Under the pieces are notes generated by a model that had not been told where the DNA came from, searched no databases, and worked only from the letters and a program-made list of their open reading frames with translations. The position numbers were made by a program, and so were the translations under genes. This document shows, in pieces, positions 26,756 through 34,895 of a stretch of DNA of 64,000 nucleotides. The DNA lies in contig DBWO01000046.1 in the NCBI GenBank assembly GCA_002309055.1, positions 6,742-70,741 of the forward strand. Direction: 5' to 3'. Position 1 is the stretch's first letter. Every line of letters starts with the position of its first letter. This DNA is from Ruminococcaceae bacterium UBA1236. Its GTDB lineage: Bacteria; Bacillota; Clostridia; Oscillospirales; Acutalibacteraceae.

Positions 26756-28225
26756 TTACCACATTCTGAGCTCCTGGTCTTTTGACGAGCGCATGAACTG
26801 CGGATATTTTTCGCTGCTGTTTACGTTGAGGTCGCCGTCGAAATCGACTGCCCAGAAGAGGAAATCGGAATAGTCCGTGCCGTAGCTGCAGGAAACGTGA
26901 GGAGCGCCCTCGATTGCCCATGTGTTTTCGGGGAAGATAACATCGGAGAGGTCAACCACTCTGTCGGGGGAGAGGCGCTTTTCGTCCTTCGGAACGTAAT
27001 TGTCGCCGAGGGTTTCGCCGAGAGGCGCAACCTTTGCGGCGCCGAGAATCCTGTCGGATTCAAGCACGGAGTCACCGTTGCCGCCTCCTCCGGGGTAAAC
27101 GGGAACGCAGGCGCGGTTGTAATTGCCCACAACGCCTATCGACGTGCCGCCGGCCTTTGCGTCTCTGAGCACGCTCTCGCGCTGAGCGGCGAGTTCCTGA
27201 TACTCTTCGGTCAGAGCAATGAAATCGGCGTATTTTTCTTTCTCTGCGCCGAATATATACTCAACCGCCTCATCGTATCCTTCGGGCAGAACGAGGGCCC
27301 ATACGGAAGGCATCGTGCCGAAAACGGGCTTTAAGAATTCGTCGTAAACCTTATCTTTCATCTTGGGGATGAGTTTATCGTTCACGAGATTGCACAGGCC
27401 GTCAAACACTTTGATTTTGTAAAGGAAATCAAACAGCCATTTGAGCGGTTTGTTGTTTTCGGCAAGGTTCTGATAAGCAAAAGTGTAGAGATAGAAAGGG
27501 TCAACCTCGACTATGCCCCTGAGCACATCCGTTGTTACGTGAGTGCCGAAAAACGTGGAGGACATAAACATCAGACGGTTGATTTTATCGCTGCCGTACT
27601 TGTAGAGATAAGAGAGGGCTTCTATGCCGCCCATTGAGCAGCAGACAAGATTCACCTTGCTCTTGCCGGAGTCTTCGAGCGCCTGATTTACCAGGGCGTT
27701 TATGCTCTCGGCATGCTTAAACGGGTCAAGGCGCCAGTCGTATTTGTAATAATAAACGTTTTCCGCGCCGTATCTCTCTGCCGCCGCCTTCAAAATACCG
27801 TTTTCATTGACACCGTCAAGTTCGAAAAGCTCGGGATAATTCGCCATGGACTTTGTGTAATTCTTGACCGAGACGTCATATTTTGAATTGCCTTTTTCGT
27901 CGCACGCCATAAGGCCCATGATTTCCTTAACATATTCAATCACGGACTCTGTGAAATAATCGATGTTATGGTGAAAAACGCCCGAGGCGATGCCTTTGCC
28001 GACTGCCTTGATTAATTCGCCTGCCTTGATTTCACCGAGGCAGTTTCTCTCCTCGGCGGTGCCTGCCTTATATGTGAGGCCGTCAAATTCCATACCTCTG
28101 ACGAGGATGAAGGGGCAGCCGTCATAGGCCTGAGTTTCCGCGCTGTCCGACGCCGCGCCCGCAGGTACGAAACAGCCGGCGATAATCGCCGCGGCGAGCA
28201 GTAAAGCAATGATTTTACGCTTCAT
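26756..28225 (-). CDS. Secreted or lipid-anchored LCAT-like alpha/beta-hydrolase (putative lipase/acyltransferase)
   Basis: 489 aa. N-terminal signal (residues 1-25) contains both a lipobox-like IAGC (15-18) and a possible signal peptidase I site (AGA|AS). Oxyanion region ILVRGMEFDG; nucleophile Ser197 in LVCCSMGGIEAL, where the usual GHSMGG has become CCSMGG. PHVSC near residue 450 may carry the catalytic His. The C-terminal AVDFDGDLNVN segment looks like a Ca-binding loop. The YYYKYDWRLDPF segment is typical of LCAT-like acyl hydrolases. Substrate unknown. Confidence 0.75.
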   Translation of the reverse strand: MKRKIIALLLAAAIIAGCFVPAGAASDSAETQAYDGCPFILVRGMEFDGLTYKAGTAEERNCLGEIKAGELIKAVGKGIASGVFHHNIDYFTESVIEYVKEIMGLMACDEKGNSKYDVSVKNYTKSMANYPELFELDGVNENGILKAAAERYGAENVYYYKYDWRLDPFKHAESINALVNQALEDSGKSKVNLVCCSMGGIEALSYLYKYGSDKINRLMFMSSTFFGTHVTTDVLRGIVEVDPFYLYTFAYQNLAENNKPLKWLFDFLYKIKVFDGLCNLVNDKLIPKMKDKVYDEFLKPVFGTMPSVWALVLPEGYDEAVEYIFGAEKEKYADFIALTEEYQELAAQRESVLRDAKAGGTSIGVVGNYNRACVPVYPGGGGNGDSVLESDRILGAAKVAPLGETLGDNYVPKDEKRLSPDRVVDLSDVIFPENTWAIEGAPHVSCSYGTDYSDFLFWAVDFDGDLNVNSSEKYPQFMRSSKDQELRMW

Positions 28226-28259
28226 TTTTATATCTCCTTGCTGTAATTATTACGCGACT

Positions 28260-28288
28260 ATCTTATCATAATTTTTCCGCCGTTTCAA
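28260..28288 (-). promoter_or_regulatory. Promoter of the LCAT-like hydrolase
   Basis: Minus strand TTGAAA (28283-28288), 17-bp spacer, TAAGAT (28260-28265), about 34 bp before the start. Confidence 0.6.
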
Positions 28289-28341
28289 CGGTAAAAATTC
28301 GCTCTGCGGCCGGCTGCGGATTGCTCCGGTCAACAAAAAAC

Positions 28342-28370
28342 TTGAATTTTCTATTATTTTATAGTATAAT
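28342..28370 (+). promoter_or_regulatory. Promoter of the cysteine desulfurase-thiI-cinA-sortase operon
   Basis: TTGAAT (28342-28347), 17-bp spacer, TATAAT (28365-28370). Genes from 28485 to 37085 are closely spaced on the same strand with no terminator seen, so this may drive all of them. Confidence 0.72.
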
Positions 28371-28484
28371 ACATAAAATATATCCTAAAATGGGTTTTTG
28401 CGGGCATTTGAAAACCCGGCCGATTTTACCGGCGTTTTTTGCCTCTCAAAACTCTTTTTCCATACATTCCGACGGAGAATAAAG

Positions 28485-29624
28485 ATGAAAATCAACGCCT
28501 ATTTTGACAACAGCGCCACAACAAAACCCTGCCCCGAAGCGGTGGAAGCGGCACAGCGCGTGATGACGGATTTGTGGGGCAACCCCTCCTCCCTTCACGC
28601 GGCGGGCAACGAGGCAAATGCCGTTATTGACGGCGCCCGCGGTGCGCTCGCGGAAAAGCTTCACTGCGCGCCCGAAGAGATATTCTTCACCTCCGGCGGT
28701 ACGGAGAGCGACAATCTCGCCGTTTTCGGCGCCGCGGAAAAAATGAAGCGCCTGGGCAAAAGGATAGTTTCAACCGAGGCGGAGCACCCCGCTGTTTACG
28801 AGGCGCTCACAAAGCTTGAGGGCGAGGGCTTTGAGGTTGTGAGATTAAAGCTCGACAGTCAGGGCAAAATCAGCGAGAGCGATTTGTATGACGCCGTCAC
28901 GGCGGACACAATCCTCATCAGCATAATGGCAATTAACAACGAAACGGGCAGCGTGATGCCCTTTGAGTGCGCAAAACGCGCGGCAATGAGGGCGAAATCC
29001 CCCGCGCTCATTCACTGCGACGCCGTGCAGGCCTTCGGCAAAATCGACCTGCGCCCCGCATCGTGCGGCATTGACCTTATGACGGTAAGCTCCCACAAGA
29101 TTCACGGCATCAAGGGAGCGGGAGCTCTCTATGTGAGCAAAAAGGTTAAAATACTTCCCCGCGTTTTCGGCGGCGAGCAGGAGATGAAACTGCGCCCCGG
29201 CACCGAGGCTGTGCCCGCTATAGCGGCATTCGGCGCGGCGGTAAAGGCTCTGCCCGATACGGGAAAAGAGCTTGAAAAAATGAAAGAGCTCAGGGCGTTT
29301 ATGCTCTCTGAATTTGAAGATATCGGCGGCATAGCCATAAACTCTCCCGAAGACGCGTCGCCTTATGTAACGAATATATCAATTCCCGGCATAAAGAGCG
29401 AGCCGATGCTTAATTTCCTCTCATCAAAGGGTGTGTGCGTTTCCGCCGGCTCCGCCTGCTCCAAGGGTAAAAAGAGCAGGGTGCTCAAAGAAATGGGTCT
29501 TGACGACAGGCGGCTCGAGAGCCCCATTCGTATCAGTTTCTCGAGATACACCACCAAAGAAGAAATATCCTGCCTCTGCGAGATGATAGCGCAGGGCAAG
29601 AAAGAGATAAGGTCCACACTGTAA
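28485..29624 (+). CDS. Cysteine desulfurase (NifS/IscS family)
   Basis: 379 aa from ATG 28485 (GACGGAGAATAAAG); the longer ORF begins inside the promoter leader. PLP lysine in TVSSHKIHGIKG, active-site cysteine loop SAGSACSKGKKS, N-terminal FDNSATTKP. Directly followed by thiI, the arrangement in which the desulfurase passes sulfur to ThiI for 4-thiouridine in tRNA. Confidence 0.92.
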   Translation: MKINAYFDNSATTKPCPEAVEAAQRVMTDLWGNPSSLHAAGNEANAVIDGARGALAEKLHCAPEEIFFTSGGTESDNLAVFGAAEKMKRLGKRIVSTEAEHPAVYEALTKLEGEGFEVVRLKLDSQGKISESDLYDAVTADTILISIMAINNETGSVMPFECAKRAAMRAKSPALIHCDAVQAFGKIDLRPASCGIDLMTVSSHKIHGIKGAGALYVSKKVKILPRVFGGEQEMKLRPGTEAVPAIAAFGAAVKALPDTGKELEKMKELRAFMLSEFEDIGGIAINSPEDASPYVTNISIPGIKSEPMLNFLSSKGVCVSAGSACSKGKKSRVLKEMGLDDRRLESPIRISFSRYTTKEEISCLCEMIAQGKKEIRSTL

Positions 29625-29625
29625 T

Positions 29626-30801
29626 ATGAAAGAAGTTATTCTCATCAAAAACGGCGAGCTTGCCCTCAAGGGCCTAAACAGGCGCACATTTGAGGACATA
29701 CTCATCAAGAATATGAAGCACCGCCTTTCGTCCCTCGGCAAATTCACCTTCACGGTTGCGCAGTCAACGATTGTCGCCGAGCCGGAGAGCGAGGACATCG
29801 ACCTCTATGAAGCGTGCGAGAGAATCTCAAGGGTTTTCGGCATCGCGGCGTTTTCGAGAGCGGCGGCGGTTGAAAAGAATTTTCAGACCATCCTCAAAAC
29901 CGCGGGCGAATATCTCGCGGATGAGCTTAACGGCGCCTCAACTTTCAAGGTGGAGGCAAAGAGGAGCGACAAGAAATTTCCGCTTCAGTCCCCCGAAATC
30001 TGCAGGGAGACGGGCGGCTACCTGCTCGGCAGATTCCCTCACCTCAGCGTTGACGTACATAACCCCGACGTTACCGTGAACGTTGAAATAAGAGACGAAT
30101 ACGCGTTTATCCACGGCTCGCAGATTAAGGGCGCGGGCGGTATGCCCGTAGGCTCCTCCGGCAAGGCGTGCCTGCTCATCTCGGGCGGCATAGACAGCCC
30201 CGTTGCCGGCTATATGATGGCAAAAAGAGGGCTTGAGCTTGTGGCGGTGCATTTCGCTTCACCTCCCTATACGAGCGAGAGGGCGGAGCAGAAGGTGCAT
30301 TCGCTTCTCGGTCAGGTCGCGAAATACTCGGGCAGAATAGGCCTGTGGGTCGTGCCCTTCACCGACATTCAGGAAAAAATCAAGGATAACTGCCCCGAGG
30401 ATATATTCACCGTCATTATGCGCCGCATGATGATGAGAGTGGCGCAGATTATCGCCGCGCGTGAAAACGCGGGCGCGCTCATAACGGGCGAGAGCGTGGG
30501 TCAGGTCGCGAGCCAGACCCTGCACGCGATGATTTGCACCGAGGCGGTGTGCGATATGCCCGTTTTCCGTCCGCTCATCGGTATGGACAAGGATGAGGTT
30601 ATCGCGATTTCACGCAAGATAGACACTTTCGATATTTCCGTGCTCCCCTATGAGGACTGCTGCACGGTATTCACTCCGAAGCACCCCAAAACAAGGCCGT
30701 CCGTCGGCTATGTTGAGGACGCGGAGAAGGCGTTTGATTTTGAGCCGATGGTGCTCGAAGCGGCTGAAAAAGCAAGATTTATTAACATATACGCAAAATA
30801 A
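29626..30801 (+). CDS. thiI: tRNA 4-thiouridine synthetase ThiI (no rhodanese domain)
   Basis: 391 aa. N-terminal ferredoxin-like and THUMP domain (about 1-165), then the PP-loop LISGGIDSPVAGYMM and GESVGQVASQTLHA. It ends after the adenylation domain; the rhodanese domain of enteric ThiI is absent, as in Bacillus, where a dedicated desulfurase supplies sulfur. One base separates it from the desulfurase stop. Confidence 0.94.
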   Translation: MKEVILIKNGELALKGLNRRTFEDILIKNMKHRLSSLGKFTFTVAQSTIVAEPESEDIDLYEACERISRVFGIAAFSRAAAVEKNFQTILKTAGEYLADELNGASTFKVEAKRSDKKFPLQSPEICRETGGYLLGRFPHLSVDVHNPDVTVNVEIRDEYAFIHGSQIKGAGGMPVGSSGKACLLISGGIDSPVAGYMMAKRGLELVAVHFASPPYTSERAEQKVHSLLGQVAKYSGRIGLWVVPFTDIQEKIKDNCPEDIFTVIMRRMMMRVAQIIAARENAGALITGESVGQVASQTLHAMICTEAVCDMPVFRPLIGMDKDEVIAISRKIDTFDISVLPYEDCCTVFTPKHPKTRPSVGYVEDAEKAFDFEPMVLEAAEKARFINIYAK

Positions 30802-30819
30802 GATACAAAAGGCGGTGAT

Positions 30820-32067
30820 ATGATGGCGGTATGCGAAATTCTGGCGGTGGGCACCGAGATACTTCTCGGCGACATTCTCAACACCAACACAAGGTTTCTT
30901 TCGAGGGCTCTCGCGGATATGGGCATTTCCGTTTTGTATCACACCGCGGTGGGCGACAATCCCGGGCGTTTGTCAGACGCAGTTAAAACTGCTCTCGGCA
31001 GAAGCGATATCGTAATCACTACCGGAGGCCTCGGACCCACACCCGACGACATCACAAGAGACATCTGCACAAAGGAATTCGGTTATGAACTCGTTTTCAG
31101 GCCGGAGCTTGAGGCGGAGATAAAGGCATATTTTGACAGAGCCGGCAGGACTATGGCAAGCTCAAACCTGCGCCAGGCCTACGCTCCCGCCGAAGCTACT
31201 GTTTTTCACAACCTCAACGGCACGGCGCCCGGCCTCGGCATGAAAAAGGACGGCAAGACGCTTGTGCTTCTCCCCGGCCCGCCTTACGAAGCGGAGCCGA
31301 TGTTCAGGCAGAGTGTGGTTCCCTTCCTTGAGGAATACCGCACTTGCACAATAGTTTCCCATCAGGTGCGCACAATGGAGACAGGCGAAAGCAACATGGC
31401 GCAAGCCGCCGGCGAGCTGCTCGACAGCGAAAACCCCACGGTCGCCCCTTACTGCAAGATGGGTGAGGCGTTTTTAAGAGTCACCGCGAGGGCGGAAACA
31501 TCCGAAGAGGCGGACTCCCTCGCTATGCCCGTAATCGAGGAGCTTAAAAAACGGCTCGGCGATTATGTTTACGGCATAGATGTAAACGGCATTGAAGAGG
31601 CGGTTGTGCCGCTTCTCAAAGAAAAAAATCTCACTGTCGCCGTAGCGGAAAGCTGCACGGCGGGCCTTGTCGCGAAACGCATAACGGATATCCCGGGCGC
31701 GAGCGCGGTATTTCATCACGGCGTTGTGACCTACGCGAATGACGTGAAGGAAAAGGCTCTGGGCGTGAGTCACGAAACTCTCGAAACTTACGGAGCGGTC
31801 AGCGAAGAGACCGCGCGCGAGATGGCGAGAGGAATCAAAAAGGTTTCCGGCGCCGATATCGGCGTTTCGGTAACGGGCTTCGCCGGACCTGATTCCGACG
31901 AAGAGGGGAAAGCCCCCGGGCTTATATACACTGCCCTTTGCGCGGACGGCTTTGAAGTCTGCGAAAAAATCGAGACGGGCAGAAATGACAGAGAATACAA
32001 CAGGTTTGTGGCCTCATCGAGGGCGCTTAACCTGATTCGCAAATATATTAAGGAGACAGACAGATGA
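30820..32067 (+). CDS. cinA: CinA family protein (nicotinamide-nucleotide amidohydrolase)
   Basis: 415 aa. N-terminal MoaB-like domain (ILAVGTEILLGDI; TTGGLGPTPDD) and C-terminal pyridine-nucleotide amidase domain (VAESCTAGLVAKRITDIPGAS; VTGFAGP). Salvages NMN by deamidation in other bacteria. A second ATG follows at 30823. Stop overlaps the sortase start (ATGA). Confidence 0.94.
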   Translation: MMAVCEILAVGTEILLGDILNTNTRFLSRALADMGISVLYHTAVGDNPGRLSDAVKTALGRSDIVITTGGLGPTPDDITRDICTKEFGYELVFRPELEAEIKAYFDRAGRTMASSNLRQAYAPAEATVFHNLNGTAPGLGMKKDGKTLVLLPGPPYEAEPMFRQSVVPFLEEYRTCTIVSHQVRTMETGESNMAQAAGELLDSENPTVAPYCKMGEAFLRVTARAETSEEADSLAMPVIEELKKRLGDYVYGIDVNGIEEAVVPLLKEKNLTVAVAESCTAGLVAKRITDIPGASAVFHHGVVTYANDVKEKALGVSHETLETYGAVSEETAREMARGIKKVSGADIGVSVTGFAGPDSDEEGKAPGLIYTALCADGFEVCEKIETGRNDREYNRFVASSRALNLIRKYIKETDR

Positions 32068-33041
32068 GCAAAAAAATCTGGCAGGCGGTCTGCATAGTTT
32101 TCGCTGTTGCCATCGTTGCTTTAATCGCACTCACGGCAACTAACTTTATGAAAAAGCCGGCGCAGGAAACTCCCGCGGCACAGTCCGGCTGGAAGGCGCA
32201 GACGGAAATCAAAACAGACGCCCTCTCGCAGGAGCTCGGCGCCATTACCGCCAACAACATGAAAAACGTAAAGTATCCCGAAGGCATACCCGAATCTCTC
32301 AAGGCGCTCTACGCCGCAAACAAAAATACGGTTGCCCGCCTTGCCGTTCCCGGCACCGAGATTGACACGGCCATCGTGCAGGCGAAGGACAACAGCCACT
32401 ACCTCACCTACGATTTTTATGAGAGATACACTACCGAGACAAGCTCGCTTAACTACGGCAACCTTTACCTCGATTACAGGTGCAACGGTGACGGCTCGCT
32501 CTCAAAGAATATGATTATTCACGGCCACACAACAGGCAGACTCGGCGGTATCCCCAAACAGTCCTTCCGCTCGCTTTACGATTTCAGAAGCAAGGATACA
32601 TTCAAGAACAGCCCGATTATCCGCCTCACAACTCTCAAAGGCGAATACACCTATAAAATCTGCGCGGTATTCTACTCCACCACAGAGCCCTCCGCGGATA
32701 ACGGCTATTTCTTCAACTATATCTACCCCGATATGTCAGAGAGCAATATGGTCGGCTATATCGAGCAGGTAAAGCAAAGAGCGCTTTACGAAACAGGTGT
32801 TTCGCTCGAGCCTACCGACAAGGTGATTACCCTTTCCACCTGTATCTATGATTACGGCAAGAATGTTGACACCCGTCTCGTTGTCGTCGGCAGACTTCTG
32901 CACGAGGGCGAGGATGAGAGCATTGACACCTCCGCCGTCAAAGATAATCCCGATTACCGCAGACCTCAGATATGGTACAACGCGAACGGCAAGACCAATC
33001 CTTACAAGAACGCGGCAAGATGGGAGCCCAGCCCCAACTGA
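32064..33041 (+). CDS. Class B sortase
   Basis: 325 aa, one N-terminal membrane helix (residues ~6-28), then an extracellular catalytic domain. Active-site His155 (IIHGHTTG), Cys260 (TLSTCIYD) and Arg271 (DTRLVVVGR). The C-terminus has P-x-x-WY-x-AN-x-KTNPY, repeated in the next sortase, so the two are paralogues with a shared tail. Joins surface proteins to peptidoglycan or to each other. No LPXTG/NPQTN-type substrate gene is recognisable nearby. Confidence 0.9.
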   Translation: MSKKIWQAVCIVFAVAIVALIALTATNFMKKPAQETPAAQSGWKAQTEIKTDALSQELGAITANNMKNVKYPEGIPESLKALYAANKNTVARLAVPGTEIDTAIVQAKDNSHYLTYDFYERYTTETSSLNYGNLYLDYRCNGDGSLSKNMIIHGHTTGRLGGIPKQSFRSLYDFRSKDTFKNSPIIRLTTLKGEYTYKICAVFYSTTEPSADNGYFFNYIYPDMSESNMVGYIEQVKQRALYETGVSLEPTDKVITLSTCIYDYGKNVDTRLVVVGRLLHEGEDESIDTSAVKDNPDYRRPQIWYNANGKTNPYKNAARWEPSPN

Positions 33042-33080
33042 TAAAAAGCAAGACTACTGCAGCCGGAAGGAGCAATCAAT

Positions 33081-34862
33081 ATGGCAGATTCAGATAAAAA
33101 GATTCCCGAAATCAATTCAATAGCGGACGAAGAAGCCCTCACCGAAATAGACCTCGGCAGTTTTCTCTCCGACAAGGACAGCGACGAGGTTTTGTTCGAC
33201 GGCTTCCACGAGGATATTGAGAAAACCGAAAAAAACATCGAGGACGAGCTTCAGTCGCTCTATGACGACATTATGAGTTCCGGTCCCGTGACCATCGTGC
33301 CCAAAAAGCTCGATGACCTCGCGGCGGAGAGCGCGGGCGAAAAATGGATGAGCCCCGATGAATATATCGAGCCCCCGCGCGTGACGATAAAGCCCGAAGA
33401 AAACGCGGAGCCCGTCACTCCCGAAGAAAACGACAGCGCCAAGAGCGATATAATGAATATGATTGAATCGCTCAAGACGGCCACGAATAACGACGCCGGT
33501 TTTGAGGAGATCATTTCGGGCATAGAGTCAAACGAGGAAATCGCTCCCTTTGTCAGCGATATCTCCAAGGCAAACGATCTCACAAAGGATTTCACGCCTC
33601 CCGCACCCGCGGCGCCCGCCGCTCCGAAAGCCCCCGGCGAAATAGACACCGACTCCCCCGAATTCGCTTCCGAACTCGCCGCTCTTCTCGGCGACAGTCC
33701 GGCGCCCGCTCCGCAGCAGAGCGATACCGAGCAGCCGGCTAAGGACGAATCCTTCGTTGTGACCATCCCGGAAGAAACCGCGCAGGAAAACGGGCTCGTG
33801 CTTGACCTTCTGCCCGGCGACGGTCAGAGGACGGTCGGCGTTGAGCCCGATGAAATAATTGAGGACGACGGCAAGATATCGAGAAAAGAGAGAAGGCAGG
33901 CAAAGGTTGAGGCCCTTGAGCTCAGCGGCAAAAAATACAGGGGCGACACCATCCGCAAAATCATACTCGTAATATCTATTATCGTTATTATCGTGAGCTG
34001 CGGCATCCTTGCCAACCAGTATCTCATTGAGCCGTATAAATACAAGAAGAACGAGTCCACAATCACCGACACAATCGACACGGGCGTTACCGGCACGGTT
34101 GAAGAGGTTGAGGTTGAGGACGGCGACGATACAAATTACCCCGCCGGCATGCTCGCGAAATATAAGAAGCTATACGCAATCAACGAAGACCTCAAGGGAT
34201 GGATTTCCATTCCCGCGCTTGAGATAAACCTGCCCATAGCGCAGGGCGCGGACAACGATTATTATCTCAAGAGAAACATCTATAAAAAGTGGACAAACTA
34301 CGGTGTGCCTTTCTATGATTACAGAATAAAGGATTTCAAAAACCTGCCCAGGAATACCGTTGTTTACGGCCACAATATGCACTATGATGATTACATTTTC
34401 GGTCTACTCGAAAATTACCGTGAGCCCGAGGGCTTCAAGAGCGCTCCCATTATAGAGTGTAACACCATTTACGGCGATCACGACTGGTTTGTTTATGCCG
34501 CGTTTATCACCAACAGCGCAAAGAACCAGGATAACGGATACATCCTGCCCTACAACTTTGTGGACCTCGATCAGACGAAGTTTGAGGAATACATACGCGA
34601 AATAGACAAGAGAAAATTCTACACCACGGGCGTTGACATAAGGCCCGATGACAAAATTCTCACCCTCTCCACCTGTTGCTATGACTTTGACGGCGGACGC
34701 CTTGTTATTGTCGCAAGGGAAAGAAGAGCGGATGAGCCCAAATCGGTTGACACTTCAAAGGTTATAATCAACAGCAATCCGAAATATCCGCAGGCGTGGT
34801 ATGACGCAAACAAGAAGACAAATCCCTACGCCAACGACCCGAGGCTGGATATCGGCAAATAA
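33081..34862 (+). CDS. Class B sortase with long acidic cytoplasmic N-terminus
   Basis: 593 aa. Residues 1-285 are acidic, Pro/Ala/Glu-rich and probably disordered; a basic stretch precedes a membrane helix at ~294-316 (IILVISIIVIIVSCGILA); the sortase domain follows with His431 (VVYGHNMHY), Cys532 (TLSTCCYD) and Arg540 (GGRLVIV). The tail YPQAWYDANKKTNPY matches that of sortase 1. The size of the cytoplasmic part is unusual for a sortase. Confidence 0.88.
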   Translation: MADSDKKIPEINSIADEEALTEIDLGSFLSDKDSDEVLFDGFHEDIEKTEKNIEDELQSLYDDIMSSGPVTIVPKKLDDLAAESAGEKWMSPDEYIEPPRVTIKPEENAEPVTPEENDSAKSDIMNMIESLKTATNNDAGFEEIISGIESNEEIAPFVSDISKANDLTKDFTPPAPAAPAAPKAPGEIDTDSPEFASELAALLGDSPAPAPQQSDTEQPAKDESFVVTIPEETAQENGLVLDLLPGDGQRTVGVEPDEIIEDDGKISRKERRQAKVEALELSGKKYRGDTIRKIILVISIIVIIVSCGILANQYLIEPYKYKKNESTITDTIDTGVTGTVEEVEVEDGDDTNYPAGMLAKYKKLYAINEDLKGWISIPALEINLPIAQGADNDYYLKRNIYKKWTNYGVPFYDYRIKDFKNLPRNTVVYGHNMHYDDYIFGLLENYREPEGFKSAPIIECNTIYGDHDWFVYAAFITNSAKNQDNGYILPYNFVDLDQTKFEEYIREIDKRKFYTTGVDIRPDDKILTLSTCCYDFDGGRLVIVARERRADEPKSVDTSKVIINSNPKYPQAWYDANKKTNPYANDPRLDIGK

Positions 34863-34895
34863 ATTCAACTCCCCTTTAAGAAAGGAGCTGAGAAT

